From positions 310,001 through 374,000 of the forward strand of contig NZ_JAAOEO010000001.1 in assembly GCF_011393025.1 (NCBI RefSeq): a stretch of 64,000 bases of DNA. The letters are read 5' to 3'. This stretch comes from Neobacillus terrae. Lineage in GTDB: Bacteria; Bacillota; Bacilli; Bacillales; Cytobacillaceae. Positions 16,906 through 25,390 of this stretch are shown in pieces. The stretch's first letter is position 1. Every line of letters begins with the position of its first letter. The notes beneath the pieces are model-generated. The model was not told where the DNA came from. It made no database searches and saw only the letters and a program-made list of their open reading frames with translations. Position numbers and translations under genes: made by a program.

Positions 16906-17151
16906 TTACATTTGCTGCTCGCCAAATTTAATAAACGTTCGTTCATCTTCAACTAACCCACAGACCCCACATTGTACCTTTAATTCAGGCCCTTTATAGG
17001 GAATATGAAAAGGATCTAGATCATTTTGGGAATATTCCTGAACTATTTCTCCCGAATTTGGGTCCATCTTTACTGGATGTGGAAGCTGCTGGATTAAATT
17101 AAATCTGCTCCGATTCGTTTTGCAATTGGGACAGCGGTAAGGTGTAGACAT
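16906..17151 (-). CDS. Small zinc-ribbon protein, 81 aa
   Basis: The protein has two cysteine knuckles, CPNC at the N-terminus and CGVC near the C-terminus, with a Pro-rich linker between them, a typical zinc-ribbon layout. The ATG at 17151 (minus) has GGAAGGAGA upstream. Its function is not known. It converges with the secreted HFCIHF protein and shares its terminator. Confidence 0.7.
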   Translation of the reverse strand: MSTPYRCPNCKTNRSRFNLIQQLPHPVKMDPNSGEIVQEYSQNDLDPFHIPYKGPELKVQCGVCGLVEDERTFIKFGEQQM

Positions 17152-17258
17152 ATAAATCTCCTTCCAAATAAAAGATTAATATGTATTTTTTGCAATTCTG
17201 CTGCAAAATATGTAAAAATGCTAGAAGGCAAAGCAGAGAGAAACAGAGGTGAACATTG

Positions 17259-17516
17259 GTGGATTTTGATAAACTATTGAAGTATTACCGCTCGATTTGG
17301 AATAACAGGCTTCTAGAGGGAATGGAAGGCAGTGAAGCTATTTTGAAGGAAGCGATTAAAAGGGAGCTCCTCGATGAAAACTCTCATCCCCGAGTTCGAA
17401 AGGGAAAGTACGAGAAATATTATTTAGCTTCAAAAAGAATACTCGACTCCTCTATAGGAGTTGAAGAAAAGGTTGCCCTTATCAGGATGCATAATGAAGT
17501 AATGGAAGAACTCTAA
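17259..17516 (+). CDS. Small hypothetical protein, 85 aa
   Basis: The preferred start is GTG 17259, 7 bases after AGAGGTG; TTG 17256 is in the same frame. The product is soluble, helical and charged (KLLKYYRSIWNNRLLEGMEG; later VALIRMHNEVMEEL). No domain is recognised. The gene stands alone. Confidence 0.6.
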   Translation: MDFDKLLKYYRSIWNNRLLEGMEGSEAILKEAIKRELLDENSHPRVRKGKYEKYYLASKRILDSSIGVEEKVALIRMHNEVMEEL

Positions 17517-17899
17517 CAGTGTAAGTTTTTTATTATAATCTATATTTCAATTTTAAGCTTTTTCTAAAACCGAGCCTTTTAATAAAAATATTAAGTAAAA
17601 AACGTTACAGAAATGAAAAATTAGTTATAAACCCGGTTATCATAAAAACCTGTCAACCCTTTATTCATGATAATTTATGGAAGGTGTGAAAATACCTTCC
17701 TTTTTGTTTGGAAATGAACAAATTATTTAAAAACAGTTCAACATTCGAATCTACTGGATAATTTGAGTGAAAACTTCAAGAAAGATACTTCTAAATATCT
17801 CTTAAAAAATTCATTTCCTTTTCCTTCCTAAAATATTACAAAAAAGCTATGGTAAGCTAGTAGCGAAAAAGAGAAACGCAAGCAGGGGAGGAAAAAGAG
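17517..17899 (+). other. Non-coding gap with an isolated terminator hairpin
   Basis: No credible frame is present. The one clear structure is a terminator at 17679-17706 (GGAAGGT / ACCTTCC stem followed by TTTTT). It lies about 160 bases past the preceding stop, so it ends either a long 3' UTR or a small RNA. The rest, up to AGGGGAGGAAAAAGAG before the CAP-protein gene, is very AT-rich. Confidence 0.55.
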
Positions 17900-18637
17900 A
17901 TGAAAAAGAAAGCATTAATCGGAACAGCAGCAACTGCAGCTTTATTGGCTGCCAGCCCGGGAATTCACAAGGCAGATGCGGCTGCAAATAACCTCACAGC
18001 AACGAAGGAAAAAGTATACTACTATCAATCTTCCAATTTTAATAATAACGATATAAATAGCTTTTTAGAAAAGTTTATCAAAGAACAAGGTATCCAGTGG
18101 AGTTTCAATGATACTCCTATAAAGCAGTCAGTACCTCGGCAGGCCAACCAGATTAAAGTACCTGCACCGGCAAAACAAGAAGTTTCAGTCCAAAAGCCAG
18201 GCACAAACAAAACTGCTGCACCAGCTCAGCCGGTACCAGCAGTACAAACTTCCAGCCAGCTTAGTGCCTATGAGCAAAAAGTTGTCGATTTAACGAATCA
18301 GGAAAGGGCCAAGAATGGTCTGCCAGCACTTAAAGTTGATCTTGCATTAAGCAAAATGGCAAGAGATAAGTCAAAGGATATGCAGGCAAATCATTACTTT
18401 GATCATACTAGCCCAACTTACGGGTCACCTTTTGATATGATGAAAAAGTATGGTATTTCTTATACTTCTGCTGGTGAAAATATCGCAATGGGGCAAAAAA
18501 CTCCTGAAGAGGTAGTGAATGCCTGGATGAACAGTGAAGGACATCGAAGAAATATATTAAACTCTAATTTCACAAATATTGGTGTTGGATATGTAGCCAA
18601 GGGTAACTATTGGACACAAGAGTTCATTGGGAAGTAA
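17900..18637 (+). CDS. Secreted CAP/SCP-domain protein (YkwD type)
   Basis: Of 245 residues, 1-27 form a signal peptide cut after ADA. A short Asn-rich segment and a Pro/Ala/Gln linker (about 75-120) follow. The CAP domain fills the rest, with the usual LTNQERAKNGLPAL, MQANHYFDHTSPTYGSPFDM, SAGENIAMGQ and WMNSEGHRRNIL motifs that carry the two His and two Glu of the CAP cavity. Related Bacillus proteins include YkwD and spore-associated forms. The biochemical role of bacterial CAP proteins is not settled. AGGGGAGG precedes the ATG. Confidence 0.88.
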   Translation: MKKKALIGTAATAALLAASPGIHKADAAANNLTATKEKVYYYQSSNFNNNDINSFLEKFIKEQGIQWSFNDTPIKQSVPRQANQIKVPAPAKQEVSVQKPGTNKTAAPAQPVPAVQTSSQLSAYEQKVVDLTNQERAKNGLPALKVDLALSKMARDKSKDMQANHYFDHTSPTYGSPFDMMKKYGISYTSAGENIAMGQKTPEEVVNAWMNSEGHRRNILNSNFTNIGVGYVAKGNYWTQEFIGK

Positions 18638-18648
18638 TTCCAATTTAC

Positions 18649-18688
18649 AAAAAGGCAAAGTGCAGAAATCCAGCACTTTGCCTTTTAT
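18649..18688. terminator. Bidirectional terminator between the CAP gene and the spore cluster
   Basis: Arms AAAGGCAAAGTGC (18651-18663) and GCACTTTGCCTTT (18673-18685) form a 13-bp stem. It overlaps the last codons of the converging minus-strand gene. Confidence 0.85.
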
Positions 18689-19236
18689 TCTTTCCGTGGC
18701 CGAAAGTTTATCTTTGAAGATGATTCGTCAGTATTTTGTGGTTTGCTATCTGGGTTATCTTTTAATTTGCTATCTGGTTCATTTTCTGAGCCATTTTCTG
18801 ATTTGCTCTCCAGCTTTTTCTTAAATATTTTTGCTGCCTCTTTTGAAATATCCCCTTCATAACTCGTTCCGATATTCAGCTTTCCAGTGAGTTCTTTTAT
18901 TCCTAGCTGTCCGAAATTATTAGCATAATCAAGCTTTTCAATGATAATTTTATCTACATTTATATTATCAATCTTAATGGATGGCATTTCATCTGGAGGA
19001 GCGGCAGAAGGGGGTGGCTTTATTGGTGTGTAATGCTGCCACTTTTCATGCATTGCTGATTTTAATAGAATTTCAATAGCAATCATTTTCTTCTCAATAT
19101 CTGGAAGCTTTTCAAGTCCAGTCATTTTCTTTTCAATTTCAGAGATTTTTTCTATGGTATTCATTTTCTTTTCGATATCCGACAGCTTTTCGAGTAATTT
19201 TTTTTGAGATGGAAGAAAGCGGAAAGGAAATCGCAT
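18685..19236 (-). CDS. Coiled-coil spore protein, GerPC-like C-terminal core
   Basis: The 183 residues begin with three near-identical coiled-coil repeats (LSDIEKKMNTIEK, ISEIEKKMTGLEK, LPDIEKKMIAIE). A beta segment follows (IKIDNINVDKIIIEKLDYAN, then GQLGIKELTGKLNIG). The last phrase strongly resembles the conserved end of GerPC, a spore germinant-permeability protein. The C-terminal 45 residues are a Ser/Asp/Lys/Glu low-complexity tail. It is the last gene of a five-gene minus-strand cluster with two GerPF-like proteins, which supports a spore-coat role. Confidence 0.68.
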   Translation of the reverse strand: MRFPFRFLPSQKKLLEKLSDIEKKMNTIEKISEIEKKMTGLEKLPDIEKKMIAIEILLKSAMHEKWQHYTPIKPPPSAAPPDEMPSIKIDNINVDKIIIEKLDYANNFGQLGIKELTGKLNIGTSYEGDISKEAAKIFKKKLESKSENGSENEPDSKLKDNPDSKPQNTDESSSKINFRPRKE

Positions 19237-19256
19237 AACTACCTCTATTCTGGTGT

Positions 19257-19721
19257 TTATTCACCAAATGAAATGGGGATATCCTCCATATCTTCCTTGT
19301 TAATTGGAACAATTAATTTGAAAATTCCTTTATCAAGTTCCGTATGAATTTGTTCTTTCAAGATAGGATACGGGAGATTGATTTTTTTCTCGAATTTACG
19401 GCTTGGTCTTTCTTTCATAAAGTACCTGAGATTTTGTTCAAGTGAAACGAATTCACCAGATAGTGTCAGAGTTTGCTCCTGGATAGAGAGCTGAAAATCC
19501 TCTTTTTTTAATCCTGGCATTTCAGCAATTAAGATGAGGTAATTGTCTTTTTCAAATAAGTCACATTTAGGCAAAATATCCTGGCTGTTGAAGCCATGAG
19601 CAGATTTAGTCCGGTTAATGGGGTTACTGCCTGTTTTTTCATCAAACACAGATTTCCAGAAGTCATCCGATTGGTATTGCTGGGCGAGATCAAGCCATTT
19701 TTTTAACTTATCCATTTCCAT
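19257..19721 (-). CDS. Hsp20/alpha-crystallin-domain protein, spore-cluster member
   Basis: A 154-residue protein with a full alpha-crystallin domain (about 50-150): KDNYLILIAEMPGLKKEDFQ, then LTLSGEF, then SRKFEKKINLP. It lacks the usual C-terminal I-x-I anchor. Bacillus has sporulation-specific members of this family, such as the coat proteins CotM and CotP; cytosolic chaperones are the other option. The neighbours (GerPF-like, GerPC-like) favour the spore. The start at 19721 is preceded by AAGAGGTGG, and MDKLKKW two codons later is an alternative. Confidence 0.8.
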   Translation of the reverse strand: MEMDKLKKWLDLAQQYQSDDFWKSVFDEKTGSNPINRTKSAHGFNSQDILPKCDLFEKDNYLILIAEMPGLKKEDFQLSIQEQTLTLSGEFVSLEQNLRYFMKERPSRKFEKKINLPYPILKEQIHTELDKGIFKLIVPINKEDMEDIPISFGE

Positions 19722-19798
19722 TTAAAAACCACCTCTTAAGATGATTTGCTAATCTATCTTATTTTTAGAATCTAAAAAAATGCAAAAAAAATTGATGT

Positions 19799-20284
19799 TT
19801 ATAAAATTTCATTAACATCAATTTCTGAAAACTGCATATCGATATTTTTTGGGAGTTTTATTTCAAGTGTTCCATCTTTAAAATTGGCAGAGGAGCCTTT
19901 TTTCCTGACTATCGCAGGCAGAGGAATCGTATGCTTATCATCAAATTCAGGGATATGTTCGATTATGAGCTGGTTGGTCGTATGATACAGCTTGAGCTGT
20001 TTTATCCATTCCTCATTTTTAAGAGGGATTCTGACAAAAACAAAATCATGTGTTTCAAACGAAGAAGAGTTTAGGGCACCAGGTGCAGATGCAGCTGCCG
20101 GCTGCTGCTGGCCAGAGAAATTCATTCCTGAGAAAAGATCCTGTGGGTTCGTCATCCCCCTCATATTTCCCGGAAGCATTTTTTCAAGAAGATTATTGAC
20201 ATAAGAATCAATTTCATCCGGCTTCATTTGGCCCATCATGTTTTTTATATCTTTATTAAAAGGGAAGATATTCCACGGAAACAT
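19799..20284 (-). CDS. Divergent Hsp20-like protein, spore-cluster member
   Basis: The N-terminal part of this 161-residue protein is Met/Asn/Gln/Pro-rich (MFPWNIFPFNKDIKNMMGQM; later SGQQQPAAASAP). From about residue 78 a degenerate alpha-crystallin sandwich follows (HDFVFVRIPLKNEEW, LKLYHTTNQLIIEHIP, ANFKDGTLEIKLPKN). AAAGGAGACC precedes the ATG. It lies in the same transcript as the GerPF-like genes upstream and the second Hsp20 gene 77 bp downstream. It is best read as a coat-associated member of the family. Confidence 0.72.
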   Translation of the reverse strand: MFPWNIFPFNKDIKNMMGQMKPDEIDSYVNNLLEKMLPGNMRGMTNPQDLFSGMNFSGQQQPAAASAPGALNSSSFETHDFVFVRIPLKNEEWIKQLKLYHTTNQLIIEHIPEFDDKHTIPLPAIVRKKGSSANFKDGTLEIKLPKNIDMQFSEIDVNEIL

Positions 20285-20311
20285 CTTATTGGTCTCCTTT
20301 CAGATCTAAAA

Positions 20312-20554
20312 CTAAAATTGGTTTGAAATCGGTGAAGAGGGGTTCGCAATTTGATCCTGATCACTTATATCAAAGTCTCCAACTCCGTTAGTCGAAAACT
20401 GGCCAGTAGGCGACAGGTCTCCAAATCCTAAATTTGCACCAACCCACTTGGAATTGGCGGTATGGCTGTTATGGACAGCAGGGCCCAGGGAAATGTTTGC
20501 ATTATTATTAATAGCGTTCGTTTTGATGTTGAAAATATTAATCTGAAAAGGCAT
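20312..20554 (-). CDS. GerPA/GerPF-family spore germination protein, 80 aa (second)
   Basis: The start is ATG 20554 with AAAGGA 9 bases upstream; the frame's TTG at 20563 is less likely. The product begins MPFQINIFNIKTNAINNNAN and continues ISLGPAVHNSHTANSK. It has the GerPA/PF pattern: hydrophobic I-x-I start, NN.ANISLG, then a conserved TANSK, and an Asp/Asn-rich end. GerP proteins help germinants cross the spore coat. It is 57% or so alike its upstream neighbour by eye in the core, so the two are tandem paralogues. The same length (80) supports the chosen starts. Confidence 0.8.
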   Translation of the reverse strand: MPFQINIFNIKTNAINNNANISLGPAVHNSHTANSKWVGANLGFGDLSPTGQFSTNGVGDFDISDQDQIANPSSPISNQF

Positions 20555-20569
20555 TGGATTCAATCCTTT

Positions 20570-20812
20570 TTACATTTGATTTGAATTGACATTGGCCGGA
20601 TTTGCGATATCACCCATATCGTTAACGTCCGGATCAATAAATACATTTTCCATGGCTGCAGTAGGGGGAGCGTAGTCTCCGTAGGATGAATTTTGGCCTT
20701 GAGATTTCGAATTTGCTGTATGTGCGTTATGAAGAGCTTCGCCAATATTAATAGAACCATTGTTGGAGACACTGTTAATTTTCAGGCTGAAAATATTGAT
20801 AACAGTTTGCAT
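20570..20812 (-). CDS. GerPA/GerPF-family spore germination protein, 80 aa (first)
   Basis: The start at 20812 gives MQTVINIFSLKINSVSNNGS and then INIGEALHNAHTANSK, the standard GerPA/PF start. The frame is open back to 20950, but that extension has no family resemblance. AAAGGATG lies about 9 bases upstream. This is the first gene of the minus-strand cluster. The 138-bp upstream region on the minus strand holds CATAGTATG, which is suggestive of a sigma-K type -10 but not convincing. Confidence 0.8.
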   Translation of the reverse strand: MQTVINIFSLKINSVSNNGSINIGEALHNAHTANSKSQGQNSSYGDYAPPTAAMENVFIDPDVNDMGDIANPANVNSNQM

Positions 20813-21079
20813 CCCTTCACATCCTTTTTTTGGATCAAAATTAGATGATCCCAATTTCTGTTCTTGCGTCTGACCATAAGCTAATTGGCCAGACAGGCGG
20901 TTTGCCCTTTTCATAACTTTATATCCCATACTATGCAATGACACGCCCATCCGTTATAAAAACTTCTTTCCTTAAAAGTCAGGAAAACAAAACCATTAGG
21001 ATATCGTTAATATTTGCATTAAAGTAAATAACTTTTTACTATAAAGGAAAGAAAATAAAGAGGATTTGAGGTATTTAAT

Positions 21080-21853
21080 GTGAGCAGAACCGCTTTTATT
21101 ACGGGAGGAGCATCCGGAATAGGTAAAATGACAGCTTATCTTTTAGCTGAAAAAGGGTTTTCGGTTGCCATCAATTACAGAAACAGCGGGAATAAAGCAA
21201 GGACACTGGCAAAGGAATTAAGTGGAAAATTCGGCATTAAAGCGACTATACATAAAGGTGACATTTCAAAACCGGAGGATTGCGAAAGGTTAGTCCGGGA
21301 GGTACTTTCCATATATTCTTGTATAGATGTTCTTATCCATAATGCAGGCCCCTATATCCACGAAAGAAAAAAAATGGCAGAATATACGGCAGAGGAATGG
21401 AATTATTTATTGCATGGGAATTTATCTTCTGTCTTTTTATTAACAAAAAGCCTGCTGCCTGGAATGAAAGAAAGGGGATGGGGACGAATCATTACAATGG
21501 GATTTGACAGAGCTGAGACCGCACCAGGCTGGACTTATCGCTCGGTATTCGCGGCAGCTAAAGCTGGACTTGTCTCACTTACAAAATCAATTGCTTTGGA
21601 AGAAGCAGAGTTTGGCATAACCGCTAACATGGTTTGTCCTGGTGATATCATTAATGAGTGGAAGGAAAAGAGGATTGCTGACGCCTGCGAAGATAAAGAA
21701 ATGGCTGCACCTGTGGGACGTACAGGGACAGGTGAGGACGTTGCGAGAGTCATAGCATTCTTAACAGATGACCAATCAGGTTTTATCACGGGCAGTGTTA
21801 TTCCTGTAACAGGCGGGGCTGATGTTTTAGGGAAGATACATCGGGTGGAATAA
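21080..21853 (+). CDS. Short-chain dehydrogenase/reductase with an altered active site
   Basis: This 257-residue protein starts with GTG. It has the Rossmann motif TGGASGIG (about 9-16) and the NAG element (HNAG). The catalytic Y-x3-K position reads F-A-A-A-K, so Phe157 replaces Tyr while Lys161 is kept, and no catalytic Ser is in place before it (TMGFDRAE). The C-terminal cofactor region (PGDI, later FITGSVIPVTGG) is normal. FabG-like by general similarity, but classical SDR catalysis is doubtful. It ends 71 bp before an HD-GYP gene. Confidence 0.82.
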   Translation: MSRTAFITGGASGIGKMTAYLLAEKGFSVAINYRNSGNKARTLAKELSGKFGIKATIHKGDISKPEDCERLVREVLSIYSCIDVLIHNAGPYIHERKKMAEYTAEEWNYLLHGNLSSVFLLTKSLLPGMKERGWGRIITMGFDRAETAPGWTYRSVFAAAKAGLVSLTKSIALEEAEFGITANMVCPGDIINEWKEKRIADACEDKEMAAPVGRTGTGEDVARVIAFLTDDQSGFITGSVIPVTGGADVLGKIHRVE

Positions 21854-21924
21854 ACTCAACTATTCAACGGCTGCTTTTAATGGTAAAATTGAAAAAAATT
21901 CTCAAATTAATCAGTAGGAGTAAT

Positions 21925-23421
21925 ATGAAGGAATATAGACAGTTTATCCAGCGTTTAATTTTAAATTATATAGTTGGTTCCTTTTTGGCTGTTTTTGTTG
22001 CTGGGGGAATTCCAATGTTTATGAGTATAAATATAAATCATACAGAAAGCCTGCTTTTGATAGCTATTATTGCGGGATCGTTGACCGTTATGGCTGTATG
22101 CGAATTTTTATTTTTTATGAAACAAAGAAATCCCATAAAGAAGGCTTTTGACAATCATTTTAAAAATCCAAAATTGACGCAAAGTGCATATTACCAGCTT
22201 TTGAAATTTCCTGAATTAACAGCCAAAAGAATAATGGGGCCTCATCTTTTTGGATTTTCTGTTCCCGCCGCCTCCATTTCACTTTTGCTTATTTATAATG
22301 GGTTATTAAACTTTTCCTATATTTATGTTGTTTATGCCTCGGCAGCTTCATTAATTATAGCCTCTATGCATGCGTTAATAGAATACTTTTTAACCATTAA
22401 AGCGATTCAGCCAGTTATCTTATTTTTAAATCAAAATGTCTCTTTGCCTGTTCTACCTTTAAAATCTCAAATCAGGGTTCCCATCAATATAAAACTTGGA
22501 ACTGCTATTGTATTAATAGGAATATTCCCGGTAATTTTGTTTCTTCTTTCTGCCCAGGTGAAAATTCAGCAGGTAAGCGGAATGAATCCCTCTGTTTTTT
22601 GGAAATGGGCCGGTGTTGTTCTGATCATAACGATTGGATACTCGATTTTAATTTCTAGAATTATGGCAAAAGATATTGAAAAACCAATTCTACAGCTTCA
22701 GCAAATGATGGGTGAAGTTGAAAAACAAAATTACATCCACATGGAGAATGTCTATACGGATGAGTTTTCCGACTTATTTAATGGTTTTAATAAAATGATT
22801 CATGAGCTGGAAAAACATGATGCTAAAAATAAAATGATGCTCGAAAGTTTTTTAATGGTTCTTTCGGCAGCCTTAGATGCAAGAGATAAATATACATCAG
22901 GACATTCAGTTAGGGTTGCGGATTTTTCAAAAGGAATAGGCATCAAAATAGATTTACCAAAGGACTCAATTGAAGCTCTATATAAAACTGCCTTACTGCA
23001 CGATATAGGAAAAATAGGTGTTCCTGACAATGTTCTTCTCAAAGATGGCAGGTTGTCTGATGAAGAGTTTAATTTAATAAAAGCCCACCCTGTAATTGGA
23101 GAAAACATTTTAAAGCAAGTTCACCCAATAAGTGAAATTGCTGACTTTCTCCCTGGAGTTCGTTCACATCATGAACGGATGGACGGTAAGGGATATCCTG
23201 ATGGATTAACAGGTAAGGAGATCCCACTGTTCGGCCGAATTATTGCTGTTGCGGATTCTTTTGATGCAATGACCTCAGATCGCCCTTATCGTAAAGGGAT
23301 GCCACAGGAGAAAGCCTGCCACATCCTTCATGAGGGGCGCGGCACACAATGGGATGCTAAAATTGTGGATCAGTTTATTGAATTTATTAATGAAAGTATC
23401 AACAAAGAAAATGTTAGCTGA
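21925..23421 (+). CDS. Membrane HD-GYP phosphodiesterase, putative c-di-GMP hydrolase
   Basis: I choose ATG 21925 because TAGGAG precedes it; the frame is open to ATG 21880, which lacks a ribosome binding site. The 498-residue product has about six membrane segments in its first 250 residues. A HAMP-like linker (ILISRIMAKDIEKPILQLQQ) follows, then an HD-GYP domain. Its metal and signature motifs are intact: HSVRVAD, HDIGKIGVPD and HHERMDGKGYPDGL, with the true GYP triplet. It is expected to lower c-di-GMP in response to a membrane signal. Confidence 0.87.
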   Translation: MKEYRQFIQRLILNYIVGSFLAVFVAGGIPMFMSININHTESLLLIAIIAGSLTVMAVCEFLFFMKQRNPIKKAFDNHFKNPKLTQSAYYQLLKFPELTAKRIMGPHLFGFSVPAASISLLLIYNGLLNFSYIYVVYASAASLIIASMHALIEYFLTIKAIQPVILFLNQNVSLPVLPLKSQIRVPINIKLGTAIVLIGIFPVILFLLSAQVKIQQVSGMNPSVFWKWAGVVLIITIGYSILISRIMAKDIEKPILQLQQMMGEVEKQNYIHMENVYTDEFSDLFNGFNKMIHELEKHDAKNKMMLESFLMVLSAALDARDKYTSGHSVRVADFSKGIGIKIDLPKDSIEALYKTALLHDIGKIGVPDNVLLKDGRLSDEEFNLIKAHPVIGENILKQVHPISEIADFLPGVRSHHERMDGKGYPDGLTGKEIPLFGRIIAVADSFDAMTSDRPYRKGMPQEKACHILHEGRGTQWDAKIVDQFIEFINESINKENVS

Positions 23422-23425
23422 ATTG

Positions 23426-23458
23426 TAAAAGGCTGTCCCATAGGGGCAGCCTTTTGGG
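23426..23458 (+). terminator. Terminator after the HD-GYP gene
   Basis: The AAAAGGCTG...CAGCCTTTT stem with inner CCC/GGG pairing is followed by a short T-run. Confidence 0.85.
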
Positions 23459-23551
23459 TTAGGGTGGAATTTCCTTAAAACAATGTCTATGAATGATTAT
23501 TCTTCATTCAAGGAAACTTATGGGTAAATAATTAAAATTGGAGGAAGGAAA

Positions 23552-24949
23552 ATGCGAAAAATAGTAAAGCGTTTTTTTATTTCCTTACTAATCACTGGAA
23601 TTACCGTGTTAGCTGGCAGCCCAGCTAACACGGCAAAAGCAGCACCTCGAAATCCACAGCTCCAAAAGCCAAAAAATATTATTTATATGATAGGGGACGG
23701 AATGGGCATCGGTCAGCTTGAAATTGGCCGTTTATTCGAATATGGCAAAGAAGGGACTCTGTTTATGCAGACACTTCCTCATGCAGGCCTAGCCAGGACT
23801 TATTCTGCCAATAACTTTGTAACCGATTCTGCTGCAGGCGCCACGGCTTTAGCAACTGGCAGAAAAACCAATAACGGGATGATAGGAGTAACACCAGATG
23901 GAAAAGAGGTTCCCAGCATCCTTGATCTTTTCAAAAAGGATGGAAAAAAAACAGGAGTCATTTCAACCAGTCTTGTAACAGACGCTACACCAGCAGGATT
24001 CACTGCAAGTGTAACCAATAGGTGGAGTGGCCAGCCTGAAATCGCCCGTCAGCAATTAAAAAACCAGGTGGATGTCATTCTTGGCGGCGGAGGTGATTTT
24101 TTCGAGCCGAAAAATCAAAACGGTTTAGATCTTGTAAATCAGTATCGCAAAAATGGATACAGTTATGTTACCGATAGAAATCAGCTTGCCAGCGTGAAAG
24201 GTGGTAAGGTGCTTGGTTTATTTAATTCTTCCTATATGACTTATATGCAGGACAGGGAAGAGGCAGGAAGCAAGGAGCCTACCTTAAATGAAATGGCCCA
24301 GAAAGGTATTGAAACATTATCGGCAGGCAATAAGGGATTTTTCGTAATGATTGAAGGAGCAAGGATTGACCATGCCGCTCATTCTTCCGACATACCAGGA
24401 ATTTGGCGTGAATTAATAGAATTTGATGAGGCGGTTAAGTATGCAGTTAATTGGGCAGAAAAACGGGGAGATACACTTGTGGTAGTAACTGCTGATCATG
24501 AAACAATGGGAGTTTCAGCAGCTGAACCAATAAATATAGAGGCTTATAAAAGAATAAAAGTGTCACCGGAATTTATGGCAAGTAAACTTATATTCGATCC
24601 AAATACAGGGGAATTTACTGCCGAAAGTGTTAAAAGTGCTTTTTATCATTATGCCGGCCTTATGATAACAGATAAGGAAGTCAGTGATTTTAATTTAAGA
24701 ATAAAAGCCAACAAGGGACAAATGTACGCCTCTAAACATGCAGCATGGGAAATTGGAAGCATCATTGCCCAGCACATGAATGCTGGAATAAATAGCAGCA
24801 GGATTAGGGCATTAAGCTCCACAGGGGGACACACTGCAAATATGGTTCCTATTTTTGCATTTGGGCCTGGCAGCGAAAGATTTGATGGCGTCTTTAACAA
24901 TATTGAGATACCAAAAAGAATGGGGCAATTATTGGGATACCAGTTTTAA
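23552..24949 (+). CDS. Secreted alkaline phosphatase
   Basis: This 465-residue protein has a signal peptide (about 1-31, cut after AKA). The phosphatase core shows IYMIGDGMGIGQ (metal ligand Asp), VTDSAAGATALATG with nucleophile Ser93, ARIDHAAH, TADHETMG and the final STGGHTA His. It belongs to the E. coli PhoA / B. subtilis PhoA-PhoB family. TTGGAGGAAGG precedes the ATG. No clear Pho box repeat is seen upstream. A perfect 13-bp inverted repeat lies inside the signal-peptide codons (see findings). Confidence 0.93.
   Translation: MRKIVKRFFISLLITGITVLAGSPANTAKAAPRNPQLQKPKNIIYMIGDGMGIGQLEIGRLFEYGKEGTLFMQTLPHAGLARTYSANNFVTDSAAGATALATGRKTNNGMIGVTPDGKEVPSILDLFKKDGKKTGVISTSLVTDATPAGFTASVTNRWSGQPEIARQQLKNQVDVILGGGGDFFEPKNQNGLDLVNQYRKNGYSYVTDRNQLASVKGGKVLGLFNSSYMTYMQDREEAGSKEPTLNEMAQKGIETLSAGNKGFFVMIEGARIDHAAHSSDIPGIWRELIEFDEAVKYAVNWAEKRGDTLVVVTADHETMGVSAAEPINIEAYKRIKVSPEFMASKLIFDPNTGEFTAESVKSAFYHYAGLMITDKEVSDFNLRIKANKGQMYASKHAAWEIGSIIAQHMNAGINSSRIRALSSTGGHTANMVPIFAFGPGSERFDGVFNNIEIPKRMGQLLGYQF
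23604..23633 (+). repeat. Perfect inverted repeat inside the signal-peptide coding region
   Basis: Arms CCGTGTTAGCTGG (23604-23616) and CCAGCTAACACGG (23621-23633) flank a 4-base loop CAGC. In mRNA this is a 13-bp hairpin at codons 18-28. Confidence 0.85.
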
Positions 24950-25092
24950 TTATTGAAGGCCGTTATTTCTTGGGGTCCTTTAACGGATTAAGACTTTCAG
25001 AGCACTAATAAAACTGTTTTCTAATCCGCAATTTGTTTTTGACTTTGAGCCTTTATATTGCCTGCTTGATTCTTAAAAGCTGTTTTCAGCTA

Positions 25093-25300
25093 GGCTGTGT
25101 TAAAACATATTGTTGATTTTTTATAAATGTTGATTGGAATGAAAGGACATGAGACTCCAGCGGGAATAGCGGGTCAGAGGAGACCCTGCAGGACCGAAGC
25201 GACCTCGAGGGGCTAGGCGCTGAGTTTGACAGGCTCCCGAACCGCCCGAGGAAAGAGAGTGTCTTGAAGCGAAAATCAACAGCCAAGTTTAGCAGACACC
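25093..25300. repeat. Dispersed Bacillaceae repeat element, near full length
   Basis: It begins GGCTGTGTTAAAACATATTG and then TTGATTGGAATG. Its core is GACTCCAGCGGGAATAGCGG with GAGACCCTGCAGG, and it ends CGAAAATCAACAGCCAAGTT. The layout matches a well-known non-coding palindromic element of bacilli, and the core is related to the copies at 42.7 and 62.0 kb. It occupies most of the 485-bp gap after the phosphatase gene; the first 140 bases of the gap hold nothing I recognise. Confidence 0.65.
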
Positions 25301-25390
25301 ATTGCAAAAAAATTAACACACAAAAGAAAGAAAACAGTTGTCCACAGTTATTTCTGAGTAGAGCTAAAATTTAAGAATTAATAAAGGTGT

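Noticed and set aside
16906..17151. Reading the 81-residue zinc-ribbon protein as a transposon fragment
   Set aside because: It has its own ribosome binding site, a full length with both Cys knuckles and a shared terminator, so it looks like an intact gene.
20813..20950. N-terminal extension of the first GerPF-like protein
   Set aside because: The extra 46 residues have no family resemblance; the start at 20812 gives the standard GerPA/PF beginning and the same 80-residue length as its neighbour.
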